Source of the DNA: an uncultured Myxococcales bacterium
GTDB taxonomy: Bacteria; Myxococcota_A; Bradymonadia; UBA7976; VGTA01
Assembly (NCBI GenBank): GCA_937146725.1
Contig: CAKZRU010000088.1
Span: 1 to 54,929 of the forward strand
Direction of reading: 5' to 3'
DNA: 54,929 nucleotides
Below, piece by piece: positions 1 through 7,768 of the stretch (within the stretch, counting starts at the first letter, position 1; each line of letters opens with the position of its first letter). The position numbers and the translations under genes are program-made. The notes under the pieces were generated by a model. That model searched no databases and was not told the origin of the DNA. It worked only from the letters and a program-made list of their open reading frames with translations.

Positions 1-1218
1 GTAAGTCATACCTCGAGACTCAGGAAATATATAATCCGGTGGGAATGATTGTAACAAGGCTGCTTCTCTTGGAGTAATCGATCGACGTTGATCGGCATCA
101 GGATGGATAAACATCAATCCATCTTTGTATAAGTGAGCTACTATTGTGGGAGATGGCTTATCCGCGTCTAATGCACGATATTTGATATGATTGCTATTCT
201 TACTCATACGCGCATTGTAGAAGGCTAATTTCTCTTGAGTAGATTTATTGTTGTAATCTTGAGTTATCCAATCATAGAAGAAAGCCTTGTCACGCTCATT
301 GTGAAAGCGTGGTCGATGCATTATATCTGGATTATCATCTTGTGGACTATTTAAATGACCCACTGCATCTGTAAAACTATATATCTTTTTGGATTCTTTT
401 TGAGGCTTGAGTAGTGCCGCATAAAGACTATTCAGTTCTGCTTCAGCTTCTTCATGATTTTGACTACCCATCTTGATACCAATGATGATCACGCGCTTAC
501 GCTTTTGAGGTACACCGTATAAAGATAGGTCTAAAAGTGCTTTTGAAAGTTCAGCAGGTGACCAAATTAAATAGCCAATGGATAAAAAGTGTTCATATAT
601 CAGCTCTGTAGCTTTTTGACCTCCTGGTTTAGCGCTCAGTAGACCTTCAACATTTTCAAACACAAACATCTTGGGCTTATAAGTATCTACGACTTTAGCA
701 AAGCTCTCGAACAGAAAGTTCCGATAATCATGCTTCATGCCATGTTTGTCTTGAGCTCGGCCTGCGAGTGAATAGGCTTGACATGGTGGACCACCGACGA
801 TTAGATCGACAGATTCTCCATCAACAAGTTTATCAAGGCCACCATCTAAAAAGTCTTGATGGTTATTAGCATACTTATCTTTTAACTCTTGGTGTTCTTT
901 AGACTGACACCCATGAAGCAGAGCCTCTGTTTCTTGGATATCAAACAGAACTACACGCTTTTTTGCTTCTTCGGTTGAGTGATTCCACCGTTGGTGGAGG
1001 TTTGCTCTCAGGGTTTTCACCATGGGTGCTTCCCATTCAACATGGGCAAGTATATTAAAGCTCTTCGATGTAGCAGACTTATCCCATAATAGTTGAGGTA
1101 ATAGCCCTTTTGGAAGAAAAGAACGTTTATCTCCTACTTGCATGAGCCCTTCAGAGAGACCGCCACACCCTGCGAAGAGGTCGATCACATTAATCGAATG
1201 CTTTGAATGATCTGTCAT
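1..1218 (-). CDS. DNA (cytosine-5) methyltransferase, 3' end cut by window
   Basis: Transfers a methyl group from SAM to C5 of cytosine in DNA, probably protecting the host against the adjacent McrBC-like nuclease. The frame is open from ATG 1218 to the window edge (406 codons). Seen: motif I IDLFAGCGGLSEG at residues 11-23, the catalytic PPCQ motif in GGPPCQAYSLAG near residue 140, motif VI FENVEG, and near the visible end RRSITPREAALLQSFP, the conserved block before the C-terminal GN motif. Only the last few residues should be missing. The start overlaps the stop of the upstream methyltransferase-like gene as ATGA (1215-1218), so the two are very likely translationally coupled. The family call is firm. 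The target sequence cannot be read from the protein. Confidence 0.93.
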   Translation of the reverse strand, partial: MTDHSKHSINVIDLFAGCGGLSEGLMQVGDKRSFLPKGLLPQLLWDKSATSKSFNILAHVEWEAPMVKTLRANLHQRWNHSTEEAKKRVVLFDIQETEALLHGCQSKEHQELKDKYANNHQDFLDGGLDKLVDGESVDLIVGGPPCQAYSLAGRAQDKHGMKHDYRNFLFESFAKVVDTYKPKMFVFENVEGLLSAKPGGQKATELIYEHFLSIGYLIWSPAELSKALLDLSLYGVPQKRKRVIIIGIKMGSQNHEEAEAELNSLYAALLKPQKESKKIYSFTDAVGHLNSPQDDNPDIMHRPRFHNERDKAFFYDWITQDYNNKSTQEKLAFYNARMSKNSNHIKYRALDADKPSPTIVAHLYKDGLMFIHPDADQRRSITPREAALLQSFPPDYIFPESRGMTY

Positions 1219-2567
1219 TTAATCCTCTCCAATAGCTCAGTGGGTTGGTGTTTTTCCCAATCCTCTTGAGTGACGTATCCTTCTTCTTTTGCTGCCCATA
1301 ACACCCATTGAGTGACAACTGCTTTTGATATCCCATCAAATGTCTTGCTGCGTAGCGTACGTCTCTCTTCTGGTGTTTTGGCTTTTGTAAGCGCATCAGA
1401 ATACCATTTAGGTAAAGATTTACCGCTCGACAATACGACTCGCTCTCCTTTACCAACGATATTTGTTGGGCAAAGACCATGTTTGATTCCTTTGAACCAA
1501 AAGCAAGTCTTCTTACTCGCTTCTTGGCCAAACATATAGGGTTGAACCATATCAGGATAAGGGGATAGAGGGACGAATTTAGGCGGCTCCTCTTCTATCC
1601 CATCTGGTTTTGACTCTTCAGGTTCTAACAAGTCTAACAAGGAGAGTTGGCTCTCATCAGACTGTTTTATTTTAGACTTCTTTGGGACTTGAGTATTTGC
1701 TAAGACCTCCGGAGCTTCTATTAACCATTTTAGAGATGAAACACACTGTTCGTTAGTGTTATCAAGTTTGACATTGGTCCACGACCATCTGAGATCTTTC
1801 AATCCCTTCTTACCATCTAATTGCCAACTTGGTAATTTTTTCTCGTTAAGATCTCGGGCTACTTCTCTGAATGTTTTACGTTTTGATATGGTGCTAGTAG
1901 ATAGAGACTTGGTAAATTTACTTTTGAAATCCGATGGGGGCTCATAGTCTTCGGGAGGCGTCCCTATATTATATGATGCATCTGTAAGGTTAGTCTTAAG
2001 AGTACCAACAGGATTCTCAATCACAATGTATTTACTAGGCGCCATTGCAATGGTCATCAGAAAGCGAATTGATTGAGCACGCTCGATCTTTCTTAAAGGA
2101 AAGCGTGGGTGGTAACTCTTTTCTTTGTATTTTGTATCATGGTACCAACGTGCACCGCTGACAGCGAGATAAGTACAAGGTGGATTCGCAATGATCATAT
2201 CCCAACCACCTTGCTTGAGAATATCTTCTACAACTGTTGTTAAAGTATCTCTGTCCGTAATGAGAGAAGTGTCATCGCTATCATGAGATGAGATAAAGGT
2301 CTCCTCGTAATCGCACTCTTCATCATAGGCTAGCATCTTAATCGCATCACCACGTAGATGATATTTTGGACCTGTCAACTGAGTCAAAGAGTCTTCAGCA
2401 GAGGTTGGAAGAAGATCACAGCTGTAAGCCATCAGGGGATAGTTGTGGAATGCAGCAAACCTTCTTATTTCACCTGATATGGCTTGACTTTCCTCACAGG
2501 CAACAAGTATATTAAATGACTGTATTTCTCTTTGGGTTTTCTTCAAGCGATAGCCTCTTAAGTTCAC
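1215..2567 (-). CDS. Phage-type DNA cytosine methyltransferase-like protein with internal insertion
   Basis: A 450-residue divergent m5C methyltransferase and first gene of the minus-strand pair. Seen: a degenerate SAM motif LVACEESQAIS near residue 22, ANPPCTYLAVSGARW near 128 (a PPC catalytic loop), IENPVG near 182 in place of the usual ENV, and a C-terminal block with QPYMFG, KKTCFWFKG and LCPT near 340-370. Together these resemble short phage-encoded DNA methylases that begin VACEESQ. Here a stretch of about 130 residues (about 198-330), rich in K, S and E, separates the two conserved blocks and may set target specificity. The start is GTG 2567. No ATG precedes the motif and the ribosome site is weak, so the exact N-terminus is uncertain. 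Role inferred: second methylase of a LlaJI-like system, perhaps modifying the other strand of an asymmetric site. Confidence 0.75.
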   Translation of the reverse strand: MNLRGYRLKKTQREIQSFNILVACEESQAISGEIRRFAAFHNYPLMAYSCDLLPTSAEDSLTQLTGPKYHLRGDAIKMLAYDEECDYEETFISSHDSDDTSLITDRDTLTTVVEDILKQGGWDMIIANPPCTYLAVSGARWYHDTKYKEKSYHPRFPLRKIERAQSIRFLMTIAMAPSKYIVIENPVGTLKTNLTDASYNIGTPPEDYEPPSDFKSKFTKSLSTSTISKRKTFREVARDLNEKKLPSWQLDGKKGLKDLRWSWTNVKLDNTNEQCVSSLKWLIEAPEVLANTQVPKKSKIKQSDESQLSLLDLLEPEESKPDGIEEEPPKFVPLSPYPDMVQPYMFGQEASKKTCFWFKGIKHGLCPTNIVGKGERVVLSSGKSLPKWYSDALTKAKTPEERRTLRSKTFDGISKAVVTQWVLWAAKEEGYVTQEDWEKHQPTELLERIK

Positions 2568-2656
2568 TTTTCTTTCGATTATTGGTTATTCTCATTTGCA
2601 CGAAAAGATGTCAAGAATATACTGTCTTTATGTTCAGTTTTACTCAAAAAGTTAAG

Positions 2657-2680
2657 CTCAAGCTGTCTTGAGGATTCAAG
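2657..2680. promoter_or_regulatory. Overlapping inverted repeats in the divergent R-M promoter region
   Basis: CTCAAG-CTGT-CTTGAG (2657-2672) is a perfect 6-bp inverted repeat. It overlaps a second one, CTTGA-GGAT-TCAAG (2667-2680), giving three alternating TCAAG-type half sites. The element lies between the methylase pair and the McrB-like gene, upstream of an AT-rich TATTTATAA (about 2710-2718) that could be its -10 region. Restriction-modification loci often control the timing of nuclease expression at such a site. The binding protein is unknown. Confidence 0.35.
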
Positions 2681-2742
2681 ATGGCTAAAAAGTCAGTTAT
2701 AAGACCTGTGTATTTATAAGAAGTAAAAGTTAGGTAAAATCT

Positions 2743-4752
2743 ATGTTTTTGATATCAATACCAGACTGTTTTGTCACAACTACTAATAAAGTTGGCTCAG
2801 GAAGTGGTGAAGGAAAACTAAGAATCGATAATAATATTGCTGAACATATATTTCAGACGAATCTTGATCTAATATTGGATAAAGATTTCAGAGAAGTAAA
2901 AATAGTAGTAGATCTTTCAATATTTAAGATTCATTTGTTAAATCTTAAAAAAACATATGAACATAAATTTAATAACCTTGAACTTTTTTATAAACGTTTA
3001 GACAAAATTCAAAAATATATAAGCTCGGGAAGATATTACTTTGAGTTTAATACTCAAGTTAAAAAATTTAAGGGAGGAGGTGGAGCTGTCTATATCACAA
3101 GACCTCAGACAGATACGGATGATTATGATTTTTTATTTAGAGAGATCAACTTAAGTCCTAGTGATACGAAGTCATTTTTGGTTATTGATATAAATGGTTC
3201 TACAATTAATATTGTCAATATCATTTTAGATGGTTTTGAAGAACGACTTGATTGGGGAAACTTTAAAAAACAAACGATAGAACAATATTATGTACATAAT
3301 ATTCAAGATAATTTAATTTACTTAAGTAGAGGCGTTGAAGGTAAGTATTTTATAATCCCCAAGCAAATAATAAAAGCCTACTTACAAAGCTACATTAAGA
3401 AGAAAATCCCACTCAATGGTTCAATTAACACTTCAGAGATGAAGCGTTTAGTTTTAGACTCATATCAAGATGACTTAGTTTGGGATAATTACACCTTGGG
3501 TCAACATGCAGCAAATGCACACATTTCAAGATTTGTTATATTAAATCCTTCGCTACTCTTAAATATCGACCCGAAACCTAGAGCGGCAAAGTTGCCCCAA
3601 CTAATCCTCCAAGGCCCGCCAGGGACTGGTAAGAGTCATCAGCTTGATGCTCGGCTTAGTGGGTATGGGATTGATCAAGATAGTGATCGCTTTGAGCGGG
3701 TGGTTGGGCATCCAGAGCTGACTTCGGCGGATTTTATTGGGCAGTATCGGCCTATGACTAAGGGGGCTAATGCGGAACTTGAGTATTGCTTTGTGCCGGG
3801 GCCCTTTACGCGCTTACTTAAGCAGGCACTTGGTGATCCTAAGCAAGCTTATATTTTAATTATTGAGGAACTTAATCGTACCAATGCAGCGGCTATGTTT
3901 GCTGAGGTTTTTCAGTTGCTTGATCGACGGGATGATGGGCAAAGCAAGTATGGGGTTAATCTTGGGGCTGATGTGAATCGTTATCTTTTGAAAAAAGAGG
4001 ATGAAGAAACTTCGGATAAGGATGAAGAACGGATAAGTCGGCATAAAGTACGTTTGCCGGCGAACTTTGCGATTTGGGCGACTATGAATACGGCCGATCA
4101 AGGGGTATTCCCTATGGATACTGCCTTTAAACGACGCTGGAGTTTTGAATACTTGGGAGTCAATGAAGGTGAAGAGATTTGGGGGAAGGCTGATCCACAA
4201 AAATCAAATCCTTGGAATCCGATGATTATGGATGATGGCTCGATGGATTGGCAAAGTCTTCGTAAAGGCATTAACCAAGTACTGAGTCAGCATGGGAAAG
4301 ATGAAGATAGACAGCTTGGGGGCTTTTTCTTAACTCAACGTGAACTTGGCTGGGATCCTATGAACGGCTGCTTAGTTGATAATCATCTTGCTATTATCCA
4401 ACAGAATATTATGACCAAGGTCATTGGATACCTACGAGATGATGTTTTACGTTATGAACCTCATGTTTTATTTATCGCCAATGAACAACAAGCAGTTCCT
4501 GGCTTTAGTGGCTTAATTTCACAAATGAAGCGTGAGGGCATCTTATCTGTTTTTAGAGCAAATGATGTTCAGACTTGGCAAACTGAATTCCAAAAGTATA
4601 TTGCTCGCCATCACTCGGTTAACCCTACTACTGATGAGTCTGATCCTAATTTAACTGAAGAAATACAAGAAGACACTCAAGAATATACACAACCTGATAC
4701 TCAGCAAGAGCTGCAAAATCCTGCGGACTCTGATGATGAAAACCAAGATTAA
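2743..4752 (+). CDS. McrB-like AAA+ GTPase restriction subunit (LlaJI R1-type)
   Basis: A 669-residue NTP-driven subunit of an McrBC-type restriction complex. Seen: Walker A GPPGTGKS near residues 291-298, Walker B ILIIEELNR near 370, and the McrB hallmark MNTADQ near 448 followed by FKRRW. The family hydrolyses GTP to translocate DNA and activates a partner McrC nuclease. The first ~285 residues have no motif I recognise and probably form the DNA-recognition domain. Their coding DNA is much more A/T-rich than the ATPase part, suggesting a swapped or acquired specificity module. The C-terminus is a Q/E/D/T-rich tail. The McrC-like gene follows after 23 bp, so they are probably co-transcribed. 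ATG 2743 is preceded by a weak TAGGT ribosome site. Confidence 0.9.
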   Translation: MFLISIPDCFVTTTNKVGSGSGEGKLRIDNNIAEHIFQTNLDLILDKDFREVKIVVDLSIFKIHLLNLKKTYEHKFNNLELFYKRLDKIQKYISSGRYYFEFNTQVKKFKGGGGAVYITRPQTDTDDYDFLFREINLSPSDTKSFLVIDINGSTINIVNIILDGFEERLDWGNFKKQTIEQYYVHNIQDNLIYLSRGVEGKYFIIPKQIIKAYLQSYIKKKIPLNGSINTSEMKRLVLDSYQDDLVWDNYTLGQHAANAHISRFVILNPSLLLNIDPKPRAAKLPQLILQGPPGTGKSHQLDARLSGYGIDQDSDRFERVVGHPELTSADFIGQYRPMTKGANAELEYCFVPGPFTRLLKQALGDPKQAYILIIEELNRTNAAAMFAEVFQLLDRRDDGQSKYGVNLGADVNRYLLKKEDEETSDKDEERISRHKVRLPANFAIWATMNTADQGVFPMDTAFKRRWSFEYLGVNEGEEIWGKADPQKSNPWNPMIMDDGSMDWQSLRKGINQVLSQHGKDEDRQLGGFFLTQRELGWDPMNGCLVDNHLAIIQQNIMTKVIGYLRDDVLRYEPHVLFIANEQQAVPGFSGLISQMKREGILSVFRANDVQTWQTEFQKYIARHHSVNPTTDESDPNLTEEIQEDTQEYTQPDTQQELQNPADSDDENQD

Positions 4753-4775
4753 CTTTTCGTTTTTAGGTTTTACTC

Positions 4776-6446
4776 ATGAATCAAGTCTATAATCGCACTC
4801 AAAGTGTCAGTGTATTTGCCCAAAGACCTCATATCATTTTGCATACGGAACGTCGGCCTTTTGATATGCAACTCGATTATGAGAAAAAGGCCAAAGACTT
4901 ATTTAATAAACTTGAACTTAAGCAAAAGATTAAGGGAGATTTTAGCCAGTTTGTCGGCTTTTTATGTGGTGTTGAACATACCTATATTTGCTTGCCTAAG
5001 ATTTTTCGCTATGCCTTTACCCAGCCTGGGCAAACGAATGATTTAGGGCAGAGCTTTGGCGTGGATGATGAGAGGGCGCAGAAATACTTGGAACTAGCGC
5101 GTCTATTACGGCAAGTATTTAGCACCTTTCAAGCAGATAAAGAAAACACTCATGCCGTTAATATGCTCGAAGCCTATCTTCCTGATCAAAATCATCCCGA
5201 TTTGAATGAACCTATCAGTCACTTGATGCTTGCGGAGCATATTCTTAAGGACTATCAGCGCTCTGGCCTATGGGTGGATAGTGAGCAAGTTCTTATCCAA
5301 TCCAACACCGGCAAAGTGAATTGGAAACGAACGATACAAAAAGGTGGCGAGCTTTGGGTTAAATCAAATAAACGTAAAAAGCCGATTTATACCGCTCCCT
5401 TGGTTAATCGGCGGTTTACGTATTCACAGCATCCTATTACCCTTGCTCAAATCGCTGTGTTACATGAAATTGACCTACTGTATCGTCCTTTACTTATGGA
5501 TTATGCGCTTCCCCTGCCGGCTAAAACGCCTGAAATACAGACAAGCAATCACCAAGTCTTAAGTAAAAAACTTAAGCGTTCGCTGAGTATGGTTTTTCAA
5601 GCCCGCCCTCGTCGCTTGGCTAATTTACTTATCAAATATCTTCAGATTAGCGAGTACAAGGGGAAGCAAGATCAAATCGACTTACTCGGTACCACAAGCT
5701 TTCATGTGATTTTTGAACGGATGTGTCTAAAATGTTTGAGTGCCCATCAACCACAGCTCAACTTAGCCGCCGATAAAGTAGTATGGGATGTCAGTATTCT
5801 GCCCGAGAAGATCCGTAAAACTAAAGAGACTCGTGAGGGGAAGCCACAGCAAATCGACTTAATCTCTCAAGTGCAAGAAGAAAGTTATAGTCCTAATTCA
5901 GAAACTAAGGAAACGTCTACTGACCAATCCAAATTGATTCACTATCACTTACCCAAAGATGGCAGTGATGACCTACTCATACTTGATGCTAAGTATTACG
6001 ATTTTATAGGTGCAATTGCTCATTCTGATCACACCGGACATCTACCCAAGCTTGATGATATTCGTAAGCAATATGCTTATCAGGCTTGGCTCACAGCAAC
6101 TTTGCCCCACAAGAAGATCATTGGTAATGCTTTTTTATTTCCAACTTATGGAGTCGAAGCTGATCTTGAATCAACAACCTTAAGTACAGATGGACAAACA
6201 ATCCCTTTTCAACGCTTGGGTAAAGTTAGTTTACAGGGCAAATCAGTCATGGGATCAGTAAAAGATGCACCCAAAAGCCTAAGGCAAGCATTATATCTTT
6301 TGGGCATTCCACTTGATCAATTAATGCAAAGTTATGTGCAAAATAAGCCTTATCACAGTGTCTTTTTGGGTGAGGAAATTCCCATGCTTAAAGATGGCTC
6401 AAAAGATAAAGCTGAAGATAACTCAAAAGATACAGTAACACGTTAG
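4776..6446 (+). CDS. McrC-like PD-(D/E)XK restriction nuclease subunit (LlaJI R2-type)
   Basis: A 556-residue nuclease partner of the McrB-like protein. The key signature is LLILDAKYYDF near residues 399-409, the D-x-K core of a PD-(D/E)XK nuclease as in McrC. An acidic run, DGSDD, lies just before it. Upstream is a long helical, basic region (KKLKRSLSMVFQ and neighbours) that should contact McrB. The protein is longer than classical McrC (about 350 residues), consistent with the LlaJI class. It is the last gene of the operon, followed by 240 bp without a gene. The start at 4776 has only a weak ribosome site, so an internal start such as the ATG of MQLDYEKK (about 4866) cannot be excluded. 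Confidence 0.82.
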   Translation: MNQVYNRTQSVSVFAQRPHIILHTERRPFDMQLDYEKKAKDLFNKLELKQKIKGDFSQFVGFLCGVEHTYICLPKIFRYAFTQPGQTNDLGQSFGVDDERAQKYLELARLLRQVFSTFQADKENTHAVNMLEAYLPDQNHPDLNEPISHLMLAEHILKDYQRSGLWVDSEQVLIQSNTGKVNWKRTIQKGGELWVKSNKRKKPIYTAPLVNRRFTYSQHPITLAQIAVLHEIDLLYRPLLMDYALPLPAKTPEIQTSNHQVLSKKLKRSLSMVFQARPRRLANLLIKYLQISEYKGKQDQIDLLGTTSFHVIFERMCLKCLSAHQPQLNLAADKVVWDVSILPEKIRKTKETREGKPQQIDLISQVQEESYSPNSETKETSTDQSKLIHYHLPKDGSDDLLILDAKYYDFIGAIAHSDHTGHLPKLDDIRKQYAYQAWLTATLPHKKIIGNAFLFPTYGVEADLESTTLSTDGQTIPFQRLGKVSLQGKSVMGSVKDAPKSLRQALYLLGIPLDQLMQSYVQNKPYHSVFLGEEIPMLKDGSKDKAEDNSKDTVTR

Positions 6447-6484
6447 TTAATCATTAAGCCAAGCATCAAGCCAAGCCCCCACAA

Positions 6485-6500
6485 GTAAACCAAAGTTTAC
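6485..6500. other. Small hairpin after the McrC-like gene
   Basis: GTAAAC-CAAA-GTTTAC forms a 6-bp stem with a 4-nt loop about 40 nt after the McrC-like stop. No T-run follows, so it is a poor match to an intrinsic terminator. The rest of 6447-6686 is AT-rich and shows no gene. It must hold the promoter of the following lipoprotein gene. Confidence 0.25.
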
Positions 6501-6686
6501 ACTCATGAATGGCTGTTTATACGTGCTTCTCTGGCTGGCTTAGGCACTTATAAGCAAAATTAATAAAATGCAATAAATACAAACAATTAGACTACAAGTC
6601 AAACTTGGCACAGTCTATACTCTTTTTCCTCTTGATTACTGTTAATCATTCTTAATGTATAAAACACCTATTTAAGGAAAAGATCG

Positions 6687-7682
6687 ATGTTACATCTTAG
6701 ACGACTTGTATTTACTTTATTACTTTCTTCTTTAACCTTGGCTTGTGGACAGGGCTCTTTGCAAAGAGGTGGATTCTTAGGGTTGGGGTCATTGTGCTAC
6801 TTAGATGCGTATGAAAGTCATGGTGCTTTTGTTAGTTTTGATGGCCATGTGGGACTTGATAGCGTTGCTGATCTTCGCTTTGGCTCTTGTGATGATGTGG
6901 AAGGTGATGCTGTTCCTACTGCTGTGCAAGTGGATGATCCAAGCATTCTGAGCGCTGAGATTGTGACTCGGATGACCGAGTCCTTTGCTACAGAAACCGA
7001 TGAAGTGATGTCCGTTGAGACTCAAGTGGTGAGAGTCACTGCCCATGCTGTTGGAACAGCTGTAATCACGATCAGTCGGGCTAATGCTGATGAGGTTAGC
7101 TTTGAAATCTATGTCAAAGAGCCAAATACTGTGCAATTTGTGGATGCGATCAATAATAAATCAATCGTGATTGGTGCTTCTTTTTCTACCTTTGTTAAGA
7201 TGAGCGCGGATGAAACCGCTTTGCTCGGCGCTAAAAATTGGTCGGAGGCCATTAGTTCTTCTGCCGGACTCGACGTCATGGCTGACGACACCAACGGCGT
7301 TACGATCACAGCCCAAGAGCTGGGTGCACAAAATGTAGAGCTTGCTGGACTGAGTCACGCCATTTCAGTGATTGAGTTAAGCAGTGTACAAATGAGCCTA
7401 AGTTGGGTCTCCAAAGGGCCTGAGGGTGCTGTCTACTTACTTAAGAAACATGATCAAGATGGACAAAAGGTTTTGGCCGCTGGTGAAGCCTTTACCCCAA
7501 GCTACACCTTTGAAGAAGGCTCCGCCTGTACCATCGGTATGAGCGATGCACAAATGATATGGATTGATAACAATGACGCCGAGTCTTGTACATTCACTGT
7601 TACTTTTGGTGAGCAGGTACTCACCGAAGAAATCACTTTTCCGGCTGAGGCCGAAATTAACCCCGATGCTTTCTTAGACTAA
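6687..7682 (+). CDS. Lipoprotein with Ig-like (BIG2-like) segment, unknown function
   Basis: 331 residues. The N-terminus has a basic MLHLRRL start, a hydrophobic stretch and a lipobox LTLAC|G, so the mature protein starts at Cys20 and is membrane-anchored. The middle alternates beta-strand-like segments such as VQVDDPSILSAEIV and VVRVTAHAVGTAVITISRA, resembling bacterial Ig-like group 2 folds that end in 'T V T I S'. The C-terminal half has two cysteines (ACTIG, SCTFTV) that may pair. ATG 6687 follows an AAGGAAA ribosome site. The gene stands alone, convergent with the leucine-rich-repeat gene. I do not recognise a specific family. Confidence 0.75.
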   Translation: MLHLRRLVFTLLLSSLTLACGQGSLQRGGFLGLGSLCYLDAYESHGAFVSFDGHVGLDSVADLRFGSCDDVEGDAVPTAVQVDDPSILSAEIVTRMTESFATETDEVMSVETQVVRVTAHAVGTAVITISRANADEVSFEIYVKEPNTVQFVDAINNKSIVIGASFSTFVKMSADETALLGAKNWSEAISSSAGLDVMADDTNGVTITAQELGAQNVELAGLSHAISVIELSSVQMSLSWVSKGPEGAVYLLKKHDQDGQKVLAAGEAFTPSYTFEEGSACTIGMSDAQMIWIDNNDAESCTFTVTFGEQVLTEEITFPAEAEINPDAFLD

Positions 7683-7768
7683 GGCTTAACCTTACTAACC
7701 CTCACCAAGATTTTGAACGTTGCTACTAGGCTTGAATCTGCTTTAACCATAACTCTCCTACCTACCCT

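Noticed and set aside
1190..1947. Short plus and minus frames inside the methyltransferase genes
   Set aside because: They overlap the two conserved methylase frames and show no motif.
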